Virus record (IMG/VR): IMGVR_UViG_3300023179_000430
Coordinates: 1 to 27,221 of that record
Length of the DNA: 27,221 nt
Reading direction: 5' to 3' (one strand)
Source: a virus
Both the position numbers and the translations under genes were made by a program. Of the stretch, positions 8,690 to 16,086 are shown piece by piece. The first letter of the stretch is position 1. Every line of letters starts with the position of its first letter. Below the pieces are notes generated by a model. That model made no database searches. It saw only the letters and a program-made list of their open reading frames with translations, and was not told the origin of the DNA.

Positions 8690-9490
8690 TTATACCCCAA
8701 ATCTAGACTTCATTGCTTGGTAATTTTGGTATATATTGCTTCTACTAGTGGCACTGTTATACACCTGACAGTTATATATAGTTCCACCGTTCTGTTCAGA
8801 ACCTGAAGTATTGGTTCCCATTCGGAATGCAACGTTTCCACCTACACTTGATGACGATGACCCTGTTATTGCTAAATTACCATTAATATATATTTGGGTA
8901 ACTGTACCGCTTCTAGTAGCCGCAAATTGAACTATGCTTGATGAGTACCACAATGATGCATCTGCATATGCTGAACTGTTACCCAACCACATGCCTATAT
9001 AAGCAGTACTATAAAATAACTGAAGATTGCCTGCAGGGTAGTTACCAAACAAGGTTTGGGCACCTCCTGTACCATCACCTTTTACCCACATTATTACTGT
9101 AAAATCAGTCGATGTTATTAATCCAGTGGGCAGTGACACATAATTGTTACTTTTATTAAAAGAAAATCCACCACCGTATGTAGAAGAATAAGTCGGGCTG
9201 TTTAATAGGGTACTGTTATTACCATTACCGCTTATATCATTCCAGCTTGTGCCACTTCCTGAATATGAAGACGGTTCAGCCGCGTCATATCTTGCTATCA
9301 TATTGGAAGTATATATATTAGGTAAGTAATACCAAAGATTGTTACTACCTGTATACCACTCAACTGTCTTTAGTGTCGAGTTATAACGAGTCTGGCCAGC
9401 TGATGGGGTAGAAGGACGTTGTGAAGTAGTACCTACAGGGAGCTGTATATATCCAGTATCGTTAATATTTGTATTTTTAAGTTGGGCCAT
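8690..9490 (-). CDS. LamG/concanavalin A-like lectin-domain fibre protein (266 aa)
   Basis: Residues 1-58 are the shared N-terminal segment (NDTGYIQLPVGTTSQRPSTP, 'RYNSTLKTVEWYTGSN'). Residues about 60-260 look like a LamG/concanavalin A-like jelly-roll. The landmarks are 'IARYDAAEPSSYSGSGTSWN', 'DISGNGNNSTLLNSPTY', 'FSFNKSNNYVSLP', 'DFTVIMWVKGDG', 'VTQIYINGNLAITG' and a final 'NCQVYNSATSRSNIYQNYQA', typical of LamG_3-type phage adhesins. Such domains often bind glycans, which suits host-surface recognition. The ATG directly follows the stop of the collagen/S74 fibre (TAAATG), with GAGGGG inside that gene's last codons as ribosome site. No catalytic residues are evident. Of the full-length fibre genes in this window, it is the one with the clearest carbohydrate-binding-type fold. 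Confidence 0.85.
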   Translation of the reverse strand: MAQLKNTNINDTGYIQLPVGTTSQRPSTPSAGQTRYNSTLKTVEWYTGSNNLWYYLPNIYTSNMIARYDAAEPSSYSGSGTSWNDISGNGNNSTLLNSPTYSSTYGGGFSFNKSNNYVSLPTGLITSTDFTVIMWVKGDGTGGAQTLFGNYPAGNLQLFYSTAYIGMWLGNSSAYADASLWYSSSIVQFAATRSGTVTQIYINGNLAITGSSSSSVGGNVAFRMGTNTSGSEQNGGTIYNCQVYNSATSRSNIYQNYQAMKSRFGV

Positions 9491-11449
9491 TTAAGCCCCT
9501 CTTGAGTTTTTAAGCTCGGCTATTTCCTCTTTGAGCAATTTCACTGCCTCTAGTAGATATACACTTAATTTAGTATAGCTAATTCCCATAGGTTTACCAT
9601 ATTGATCGTAATTTACAATATTTGGTAATACCTTATCTACTTCTTCTGCGATTAAGCCCGGTTCATTTTTTCTAGAACCATCTTTACGATCATAGGTGTA
9701 TGCTTGCAGATTACTCACAATGTTCATTACATCGGTTATGGGCATGATATTTTCTTTAAGATCTAGACTACTAGTTTCTACAATCCATGTAGCAGTCATA
9801 GTGCCACCTATAAAGATACCACCACCAATGCCAACGCCACCTGCTACCTGTAGGGCACCTGTGTTTGTACTAGTGACTGCTGTAGTATTTGTTATAGTAA
9901 AGATAGTAGCTAACGGACTACCAGGGCCTTGAGGTCCCTGTGGTCCTGTTGCGCCTTGAGGTCCCTGTGGTCCTGTTGCACCTTGAGGCCCCTGTGGTCC
10001 TTGAGGTCCTGTGGCTCCTTGCGGACCCTGTGGTCCACTGACACCCTGCGGACCCTGTGGTCCCTGCGGACCTGCTACTCCCTGCGACCCCTGTGGTCCC
10101 TGTGGTCCCTGTGGTCCTACGACTCCCTGCGGGCCCTGTGGCCCAGTGTCACCTTTGTCTCCTGTGCGTGCAAAAGTTACCACAGTATTGAGATTATTGG
10201 TCAAGGTTGTTGTACCGCTGAGATAACTTATAGGCACACGGAAGTAATTGGCATATTCAGTGTGTGTGCCTATGATAGAAAACAGCACATAGGTATTGGG
10301 ATTGTTCTTGTCTGCCACACTGAAATGACCCTTGATATTACTGCTTGAATCATCAATGGTCTGTAAAAATGATGTTACATCAACTGCGTCATTGTCTGCG
10401 AGATTAATAAACAGCAGGGTAGCAGTGGTGAGGGCCAGTGAATTAAACGCAATCTTACCACTGCCGGGGTTTTGGTTACTGGTACTGGTAGTGGAGTAGA
10501 GATAACGAAAAGCAGCTCCACCAAATGTGCCTTCTGGTCCGGAAGGACCTTGTGGTCCTTGTGGTCCAGCTAGTCCCTGTGATCCCTGGGGACCTTGTGG
10601 ACCTTGGGGTCCCGTACTGCCCTGGGGACCTTGTGGACCTTGGGGACCTTGCGGTCCAGTAACTCCCTGAGGTCCTTGAGGTCCAGTTGAGCCCTGGGGA
10701 CCTTGTGGGCCAGTTGATCCATTGACTCCTATTGTGCCGTTAGCACCGCTGGGTCCTTGAGGTCCTTGAGGTCCTGTTGCACCTGTTACACTGGGACCAC
10801 TTGGTCCTTGGGGGCCTTGAGGGCCTACAACTGGTGTTGGTTCGGATGCCGGATCTACAGTATTTTGTAAGGTAATAAAACCAGCAGTGCTCACACCCAG
10901 TGCATAATCGCCAATATAGATAGTAGATGTGCCCACATACAAACTGCGCCATTGGTAAGTAGGACTACCTAAATCATAGGTCAATGTAGCAGATGGTAAT
11001 ATACTCTCACCAATGGCACTTAGTGTAGGCAATGGACCGCTGGGACCACGTGGACCGACTGTAGAAGTAATTTGCCAAGTTGATCCGTCAAAAATAAATT
11101 CAAATGTAGCACCTGTTATGTCAAGAGATATGTTATCGCTGATACCTTCTATGGTAGATCCGTTACGCACCACAACTAGATTATTGACTGCAAACTGCCC
11201 ACCGTCTGTAATGATCACATAGTAACCAGTTTGTGGACTAGCAGGTAAAGTTACATTAAATGAACCTAATGTAGTATCACAGATTAGGCGATCGTTGTTG
11301 AACGCTGTATAGTTACCAGTTTTTCTCTGCCAGGGTATAGCCTGCTCTATGCTTACCCTAGTCCAGCTATTTGTAGCCGTGCTGTAGGTATAGGTAATTC
11401 CTGCTACGGTTACTTGTTGATTATCGGTGGGTGAGGTAGGAAAAGCCAT
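9491..11449 (-). CDS. Collagen-like tail fibre with C-terminal S74 intramolecular chaperone (652 aa)
   Basis: Domains in order: N-terminal segment, residues 1-40 ('[15 protein letters not shown]'); beta domain about 45-128 ('[20 protein letters not shown]', '[11 protein letters not shown]'); fibre module 150-205 ([20 protein letters not shown]); collagen stalk about 208-308; globular insert about 309-430 ('[12 protein letters not shown]', '[10 protein letters not shown]', '[11 protein letters not shown]'); second stalk about 432-509; '[20 protein letters not shown]' linker; S74 chaperone from about 560 to the end. In the chaperone 'SSLDLKENI' keeps a Ser560-Lys565 pair at the spacing of the self-cleaving Ser-Lys dyad, followed by '[15 protein letters not shown]' and a C-terminal helix. 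Known members trimerise the fibre and then cut themselves off. The gene follows a 50-base gap with a late-promoter-like octamer. Confidence 0.9.
   Translation of the reverse strand: MAFPTSPTDNQQVTVAGITYTYSTATNSWTRVSIEQAIPWQRKTGNYTAFNNDRLICDTTLGSFNVTLPASPQTGYYVIITDGGQFAVNNLVVVRNGSTIEGISDNISLDITGATFEFIFDGSTWQITSTVGPRGPSGPLPTLSAIGESILPSATLTYDLGSPTYQWRSLYVGTSTIYIGDYALGVSTAGFITLQNTVDPASEPTPVVGPQGPQGPSGPSVTGATGPQGPQGPSGANGTIGVNGSTGPQGPQGSTGPQGPQGVTGPQGPQGPQGPQGSTGPQGPQGPQGSQGLAGPQGPQGPSGPEGTFGGAAFRYLYSTTSTSNQNPGSGKIAFNSLALTTATLLFINLADNDAVDVTSFLQTIDDSSSNIKGHFSVADKNNPNTYVLFSIIGTHTEYANYFRVPISYLSGTTTLTNNLNTVVTFARTGDKGDTGPQGPQGVVGPQGPQGPQGSQGVAGPQGPQGPQGVSGPQGPQGATGPQGPQGPQGATGPQGPQGATGPQGPQGPGSPLATIFTITNTTAVTSTNTGALQVAGGVGIGGGIFIGGTMTATWIVETSSLDLKENIMPITDVMNIVSNLQAYTYDRKDGSRKNEPGLIAEEVDKVLPNIVNYDQYGKPMGISYTKLSVYLLEAVKLLKEEIAELKNSRGA
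9496..9501 (-). promoter_or_regulatory. Shine-Dalgarno site (GAGGGG) for the LamG gene
   Basis: GAGGGG lies inside the last codons of the collagen/S74 fibre gene, 5 bases before the ATG at 9490. It points to translational coupling. Confidence 0.55.
10765..10955 (-). repeat. Dispersed 191-bp repeat, copy 2 (fibre module)
   Basis: Second copy of the element at 7169-7359, in the 652-aa collagen/S74 fibre. Sequence outside the tract differs clearly (for example just past 10955, where only the encoded protein stays similar). A diverged third version of the encoded module lies near 23930-24060 ([20 protein letters not shown]). Confidence 0.85.
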
Positions 11450-11456
11450 ATTAGTA

Positions 11457-11460
11457 CCTT
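11457..11460 (-). promoter_or_regulatory. Shine-Dalgarno site (AAGG) for the 652-aa fibre
   Basis: AAGG on the minus strand, 7 bases before the ATG at 11449. Confidence 0.45.
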
Positions 11461-11470
11461 AGTAATTTAA

Positions 11471-11478
11471 ATATTTAC
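11471..11478 (-). promoter_or_regulatory. T4-late-type promoter element (GTAAATAT)
   Basis: Minus-strand GTAAATAT in the 50-base gap 11450-11499, ending 21 bases before the ATG at 11449. It shares the TAAATAT core with the octamers at 298, 7543 and 25573. It would let the second fibre block be expressed separately from the metabolic-looking genes upstream. Confidence 0.55.
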
Positions 11479-11499
11479 CAAGATAGCAGACTATTTCCG

Positions 11500-12546
11500 T
11501 TAACTAAAAGTGATCAATGCTGCTAGCACTAGAAGCAATCCGCTCCATATGCCCAATGCTGAATAATAGGTGGTTAATGGTGTCCCAAAATATCTATTAC
11601 CAACCATAACACATTTATGAGTGGGGCTTAAAAGATATCCTACATAGTCTACCACAAAAAACCATAGGAAATACTCTTTACCAAACACAGTGCTCATTAG
11701 TACAGCCAATGCTATAAATTTACCACTGGATCCCATTAAAAAACTGGCCACTAGACCTATTACCGAGATTAAGGCTAGGCCCGATAAGGTCTTTATATCT
11801 ACTCCTAATCCTCTTATATAATCATTTATAACAGATTCTTGACTCTTAAAATAATTACCCAACATGATAACTATGGCCACGGTTATTAACACTTCCCAAT
11901 TGATATAACTTAGCAGTTTCTTTACGTTCCATGTCTGAGTGAGAAATATATAGTATAGAGCCAACGAACCAAAAATAGCAAATACATGCCGGTCTCCCCC
12001 TACATAGATATAAGTTCCTATAGCGATAAAAAAGGGCATGACATTACGTATCACAGCACTAATCTTAAATTCACTAGTTTCAATATTAATTTCTTCTTCT
12101 TTAACTCGATAAAAAATATAATAAAATATAAATGCTGCTGTAACTGCCAGCAATGGCCATATCATGCCTAACCATGCTGTGTAGGTTAGACCAAATGTGG
12201 CCATGGGAATAATCACAGTCTTTTCAAGTGGGCTCCACAGATAGTAATGATGAGTTGATAGGTAGTCTACCACACCCATTTTTTGTCTGCCATGATCGTG
12301 GCCGCAGCCTCGATGCGTAATTGTGTCTAACACACCAGCACTGACAGTGACTCTACCTTCAATAGGTAAAACACCACTAATAGCACTGATTAGAAATAGA
12401 ACAATTCTGTTGCTTTTAAAACTGGTTTTTATATAGGAATAAACTGGCATGAATAGGTTGCGTTCTTTGGCAATGCCAGCAACCAGCATAATAAAGAATA
12501 CCAGCCAGAGATATTCTAATCCTTTTGTAAATTTTAATATTTCCAT
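11500..12546 (-). CDS. Polytopic membrane protein, DUF401-like putative permease (348 aa)
   Basis: About nine or ten hydrophobic segments are visible, at roughly residues 11-26, 47-62, 108-124, 126-147, 166-183, 188-204, 218-233, 255-272, 277-306 and 326-347. Family-like motifs are 'SGVLPIEGRVTVSAGVLD' (57-74), 'STHHYYLWSPLEKTVI' (97-112), 'FLMGSSGKFIALAVL' (269-283) and 'YVGYLLSPTHKCVM ... RYF' (301-320). The last resembles the 'G..L.P.HLC.....YF' signature I associate with DUF401 (PF04165), a transporter-like family. A Cys/His-rich loop 'HRGCGHDHGRQ' (78-88) follows the first motif and could bind metal (inference). The substrate is unknown. It is unusual in a fibre cluster and may be an acquired host-type gene. 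It lies 5 bases after the 2OG oxygenase stop and is the last gene before a promoter-bearing gap. Confidence 0.65.
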   Translation of the reverse strand: MEILKFTKGLEYLWLVFFIMLVAGIAKERNLFMPVYSYIKTSFKSNRIVLFLISAISGVLPIEGRVTVSAGVLDTITHRGCGHDHGRQKMGVVDYLSTHHYYLWSPLEKTVIIPMATFGLTYTAWLGMIWPLLAVTAAFIFYYIFYRVKEEEINIETSEFKISAVIRNVMPFFIAIGTYIYVGGDRHVFAIFGSLALYYIFLTQTWNVKKLLSYINWEVLITVAIVIMLGNYFKSQESVINDYIRGLGVDIKTLSGLALISVIGLVASFLMGSSGKFIALAVLMSTVFGKEYFLWFFVVDYVGYLLSPTHKCVMVGNRYFGTPLTTYYSALGIWSGLLLVLAALITFS

Positions 12547-12551
12547 GTTTG

Positions 12552-13151
12552 CTATTTAAAATTAATACCTATACTTATACGTGTTTGATCACTGTGATTT
12601 AATTCTACCCTATGAACCATCCAAGCAGGCCATAACATTAATCTACCTTGAATCGGTGGATAATATATACATTCTTCATCCATGCCATCTGCTGGCCAGT
12701 TACCAAAAAACATATATGGGTTAGGGTTTTGAAATCTTAATTTACCATCTTGGTTAGTGGTTCTATAGTAATATACACCTGCTACTTTTACACCTGGGTG
12801 ATTATGATCATAGTAGAAGCCGTCCTTTTCAAAAAAATTAAACCAGGATCCATCTAGTGATAAAAATGGACCTTTATACTTAATTGAATAAGCAAAGGCA
12901 TGAACAGCCTCGGTGAATATATTTTTTATGTGATCTAATTTAAATTTAATGATGTCACTGACGTATTGATCATCATTAAACCTAAATGTACTATCTACCT
13001 GCCCTGCATCCGTTGATTTTTTTCTATATGTCTCGATTTCAGGTAAGGCAATATCTATTTCATCTTGAATTTTATTTAATGTATCACCTTTGAAATCGTG
13101 AATAAAAATTGGTGTAGGAAATAATGAATCAATCACGTTTGTGTCTTTCAT
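12552..13151 (-). CDS. 2-oxoglutarate/Fe(II)-dependent oxygenase family protein (199 aa)
   Basis: Residues 8-20 (SLFPTPIFIHDFK) are the usual opening of the phage/bacterial putative 2OG-Fe(II) oxygenase family (2OG-FeII_Oxy_5, TIGR02466 type). The core is a double-stranded beta-helix: 'GSWFNFFEKDGFYYDHNHPG' (101-120) supplies the first metal-ligand region (His116, His118), 'AGVYYYRT' is the following strand, 'GRLMLWPAWMVHRVELN' (169-185) supplies the distal His180, and Arg191 in 'QTRISIGINFK' is the likely 2-oxoglutarate anchor. Length is normal for the family. Reaction class: oxidation of an unknown substrate with 2-oxoglutarate and O2. The gene overlaps the DUF6065-like gene by 23 bases, so the two are probably co-translated. 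Cyanophages often carry several such genes; none of the substrates is assigned here. Confidence 0.85.
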   Translation of the reverse strand: MKDTNVIDSLFPTPIFIHDFKGDTLNKIQDEIDIALPEIETYRKKSTDAGQVDSTFRFNDDQYVSDIIKFKLDHIKNIFTEAVHAFAYSIKYKGPFLSLDGSWFNFFEKDGFYYDHNHPGVKVAGVYYYRTTNQDGKLRFQNPNPYMFFGNWPADGMDEECIYYPPIQGRLMLWPAWMVHRVELNHSDQTRISIGINFK

Positions 13152-13854
13152 AGGATTCTTTAATTTTGTTTCTATTTAATATGAAACTAAAGAAGTTTAA
13201 AAATTTCCTTTTTTGAAGCCATTTAGAATCTGAATCGGTTTGATCTCTCACAATGTGGGCGTAATTTTTTTCTGTAATTGGAATTACCTGAGCCAACGGC
13301 GTTCCTGCCTTAATAACGCGGGGTCCTGTGCCAGTATCATTCCAGTAGCCCTGTACATTTAATTCAGAACTTACCCCCGGATCAAGTATGCCTATACAAC
13401 TCTGAAATTGGAAATCATCTGGATAAGGCAAAGGTATGATTAAAAACTTTACACCTTTGGGTGCCAGTATATGCCATGGGGTATTAATTTTTAATATACT
13501 CTTAACGGCCCAAGGAGGTTTTGGAATAAATTTGACTATATTAGCATTCCATGTTTGTTCTTGTAGAGTTTCCTTTTCCAATAATTCATTTAGTTGTTTA
13601 TCTGGTATTGTGAGCCTAAATTTTGATCCATCCGTTTCTAATTCAATGTCATGCCAAGCAGATATTATATAACCAGACCCAAATGTATCAAAGATACCGG
13701 GGCACTTATAGATGTGCATTTCCTTTTTATCTTTATTTTTAATATAATCCTGTCTGGCCACATAGGCCCATTTTGGTACAACCTCTTTGGCAGGGCGAAT
13801 GGGAAAGGTTTCTGCCAGTCCTAAAACTGACGAAAAGAAAATAATTTTATCCAT
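13129..13854 (-). CDS. DUF6065-like protein of unknown function (241 aa)
   Basis: A beta-rich, soluble-looking protein with no signal peptide or membrane segment. Landmarks are 'YKCPGIFDTFGSGYIISAWH' (about 49-68), 'IPKPPWAVKSILKINTPWHI' (110-129), 'APKGVKFLIIPLPYP' (131-145), 'IGILDPGVSSELNVQGYWN' (154-172) and 'RVIKAGTPLAQVIPI' (179-193). The order (a 'CP...GY.i.aW' start, a 'tPwhi..PkG.k.L' strand, then 'iliaGtPlaQviP') resembles what I remember of the DUF6065 family, but this is a tentative call. The C-terminal 45 residues are basic and Phe-rich. It sits between the two 2OG oxygenases (TAATG overlap upstream, 23-base overlap downstream), which suggests a shared pathway or substrate. I do not assign an activity. 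Confidence 0.6.
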   Translation of the reverse strand: MDKIIFFSSVLGLAETFPIRPAKEVVPKWAYVARQDYIKNKDKKEMHIYKCPGIFDTFGSGYIISAWHDIELETDGSKFRLTIPDKQLNELLEKETLQEQTWNANIVKFIPKPPWAVKSILKINTPWHILAPKGVKFLIIPLPYPDDFQFQSCIGILDPGVSSELNVQGYWNDTGTGPRVIKAGTPLAQVIPITEKNYAHIVRDQTDSDSKWLQKRKFLNFFSFILNRNKIKESYERHKRD

Positions 13855-14468
13855 TAATATTCCAGTTCTTCAATGCTCATAGGTGCTTGAAATCTAATGT
13901 TCATAGCAATATTGACCCTATGATGATCTGAAAAATTGTGTTCAACTTCATGAGGTAACCAAGCTGGCCATATCAATAGGTCACCATTTTTTGGACTAAA
14001 GGTTATAGGACTCACAAACGGAGCGTAGGGATTACAACCTTCTGTAAGGTTCATAGGATTATACCAAACAATGTCGCCAGTGCCTGCAGCATCTATATAA
14101 TACACGGCCACATAATGCCATAACTTGTGATCATGTAGAGCATTTTTACCACCGGGTTTATTGATATTTGTCCAATACTTTATTTCGCTCCCGGTAAAGG
14201 ATGCTGCCTTTTTAGGATATATAGGATCTAATTTTTGATAATGATGTCCTGCTTGATTAACACTATCTCTAACCTCATCCATTAACCATGATATATTTTT
14301 ATACTGAAAATAACTGCGCCAGCAGCCACGATTAGTCCAAGCTAGGGTTTCTTTATTACTGTGATACTCGTTCCATGCTTGATCTGACAAATCTTTGCGT
14401 TTAACTTCTGAACCAACATTAGGTTTATAAAAAATATCTGCGTGTACAACTGGTAATATCTTAGCCAT
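13854..14468 (-). CDS. 2-oxoglutarate/Fe(II)-dependent oxygenase family protein (204 aa)
   Basis: A second, divergent member of the same fold. 'NKPGGKNALHDHKLWHYVAV' (103-122) carries the first ligand region (His112-Asp113-His114) followed by the 'VAVYYID' strand. 'NGDLLIWPAWLPHEVEHNFS' (161-180) carries distal His173, and Arg184 in 'HHRVNIAMNIRF' is the likely 2-oxoglutarate contact. The 'H.H/D...vYY...G.l..WPaWl.HeV..N...R.siamN' order is shared with the 199-aa oxygenase, so both should be active enzymes if the metal site is intact. The start ATG lies 8 bases inside the upstream U32/methyltransferase gene, and the stop overlaps the DUF6065-like gene as TAATG. Substrate unknown; candidates are a small metabolite, a nucleoside, a sugar, or a protein side chain. 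Confidence 0.85.
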   Translation of the reverse strand: MAKILPVVHADIFYKPNVGSEVKRKDLSDQAWNEYHSNKETLAWTNRGCWRSYFQYKNISWLMDEVRDSVNQAGHHYQKLDPIYPKKAASFTGSEIKYWTNINKPGGKNALHDHKLWHYVAVYYIDAAGTGDIVWYNPMNLTEGCNPYAPFVSPITFSPKNGDLLIWPAWLPHEVEHNFSDHHRVNIAMNIRFQAPMSIEELEY

Positions 14469-16086
14469 TATTCACCACAACTATATATAACCCATTCCAC
14501 CATTGATCGGGACTTTCAACTTGATTGAGCATCATTTTACTATATATAGGAATAAGTCCAGATTCTGCTATGCCTTGGTTCGCTCCTGTTACTACTCCAT
14601 CCCAATTTGCGTCATCAAATATTAGAATCGCGGATTTAGCCAGACAATCTTTATAGTATAACACAGCCTGCCTAACAGATTCTTGGTCATGTGGACCATC
14701 ATAGAAAAACAAATCAACAGCATGAATTTGTGATTTATCTGCTTGTAGAAAATCGCTGTCAATGATAATAGCATCAGGTCGACGTATATTATCTAAAAAC
14801 AAATCCTTATCTCCACTGGGCATTTCAAAGAGTCCAGTTTCGGGTTGAAGCGTTTCACTCCAATTGTCCACAAAATGAACTTGAATATTGGGATTCATAG
14901 CCACTGCTGCTGCGGTAGCTCCTAGAGCACATCCCACTTCTAAATAACTCTTACAATGATTGGATAAAGAATTTAATAACTGCTGTACTCTACTACTGGT
15001 CAATCCTATAGTGGTTATTTCTAAGGGCAGGTTCACACTGTCTACCAGTTCCTTGGTCACTGCCAACACTAATGGGTTAGTTTTAATCTGTGATTTAGCT
15101 TCATATATCTTGTCACAGAAATTGCAATCCCAGCAGTCAAACTTACAATTTTTAATCTTCTTACGCCACGCATGTATTGGTTTATCTACTAGATTAGTAT
15201 CATCTAAGTATTCATTAAATGTATCAAATAATATTTCTTTATCATTGGCAAAGTTCTGGATAATGCTGATAGTTTCAAATAATTTAGTAGAACTTTCTCT
15301 GCCATGCATTTTTATTACATCTACATACTGTAATAGTTCAATCCAGTCTTCTCTCCATGGTGTGAAGTTGGCAGTTTTTAGAGGTGTACTAGGATCTTCT
15401 TTATCCCATTTAGGACAACTTACTCTGCTAATAGGATCATTAAAATATTGCGGTGCTGTGCCAAATCTAGAATTATTAAAATGGAAGTGCTCGTCCATTA
15501 CGGGGCAGGCGCCTAGACAACCTTCATTGGCCAATAAACTTAATTTTATTCCATACTTCTGTTTTACTCGTAGCATTTTTTCCAGTAGGTCTCTATCTCG
15601 CATGAGATCTCTATCTAGATTTACATAATGATATCCTGCTTTTGCTAGATTTGCTACTTCGTTGGCAGTATTAGGATTCCTTAAAATAGTATTTTTAATA
15701 AACAATTCTGGAAATTCTGTCTGTATCTGTTTGGTCATCAGCCAATGTGTATGCGGTATGGTAGCAGATCTTATACCGGCAGCATAAAGTTGCCTAAAAT
15801 TGTGTATGAACAGATCTAGATTGCGTTGATCAGGTCTTACAAGAGTATTATTAAAAGTAGCACTGATAGGTATGCCTAGTTTTTCTTGTATTTCTACAGC
15901 CATTTCAATGGCGCCTATTTCTCCCTGTACAAATACATCGCCCATTGCGTCTTGAACGAATGGGGGCATTCTACTAGTAAAGTATAGATCATAGATCCAA
16001 TCTTTGTAATCTTCTAAGAAGGCTATAAAAAGATTAAATTGTAAAGGCGGTAATTTTGGGTTTATTGGTACGCTAAAAATTTTCAT
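14461..16086 (-). CDS. Fusion: U32-peptidase-like Cys-rich (putative Fe-S) domain plus class I SAM methyltransferase (541 aa)
   Basis: The N-terminal 330 residues read as a TIM-barrel of U32-peptidase type: 'VFVQGEIGAIEMAVEIQEKL' (51-70), 'SATFNNTLV', 'GIRSATIPHTHW', 'LAKAGYHYVNLDRDLMRD' and 'IKLSLLANEGCLGACP' (180-195). Cysteines at 190, 194 and 224, and a cluster at 314, 318, 321 and 324 ('NCKFDCWDCNFCDK'), could hold a 4Fe-4S cluster as in UbiU/UbiV/RlhA-type U32 proteins (inference). The C-terminal half (about 375-541) is a Methyltransf_24-like domain: SAM loop 'YLEVGCALGATAAAVA' (381-396), acidic Asp407 in 'VHFVDNW', 'DLFFYDGPHDQESV' (458-471) and 'AILIFDDANWDGV' (486-498). Start and previous stop overlap as TAATG. 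The substrate is unknown; I have no memory of this exact fusion being characterised. Confidence 0.75.
   Translation of the reverse strand: MKIFSVPINPKLPPLQFNLFIAFLEDYKDWIYDLYFTSRMPPFVQDAMGDVFVQGEIGAIEMAVEIQEKLGIPISATFNNTLVRPDQRNLDLFIHNFRQLYAAGIRSATIPHTHWLMTKQIQTEFPELFIKNTILRNPNTANEVANLAKAGYHYVNLDRDLMRDRDLLEKMLRVKQKYGIKLSLLANEGCLGACPVMDEHFHFNNSRFGTAPQYFNDPISRVSCPKWDKEDPSTPLKTANFTPWREDWIELLQYVDVIKMHGRESSTKLFETISIIQNFANDKEILFDTFNEYLDDTNLVDKPIHAWRKKIKNCKFDCWDCNFCDKIYEAKSQIKTNPLVLAVTKELVDSVNLPLEITTIGLTSSRVQQLLNSLSNHCKSYLEVGCALGATAAAVAMNPNIQVHFVDNWSETLQPETGLFEMPSGDKDLFLDNIRRPDAIIIDSDFLQADKSQIHAVDLFFYDGPHDQESVRQAVLYYKDCLAKSAILIFDDANWDGVVTGANQGIAESGLIPIYSKMMLNQVESPDQWWNGLYIVVVNNG

Noticed and set aside
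14960-15628. 222-codon plus-strand reading frame
   Set aside because: Lies antisense inside the U32/methyltransferase gene, whose motifs are clear; composition has no domain-like pattern and no ribosome site was noticed.
14461-16086. Radical SAM enzyme for the Cys-rich protein
   Set aside because: No CxxxCxxC motif near the N-terminus; the cysteines are at 190-324 in a barrel that better fits the U32 type.
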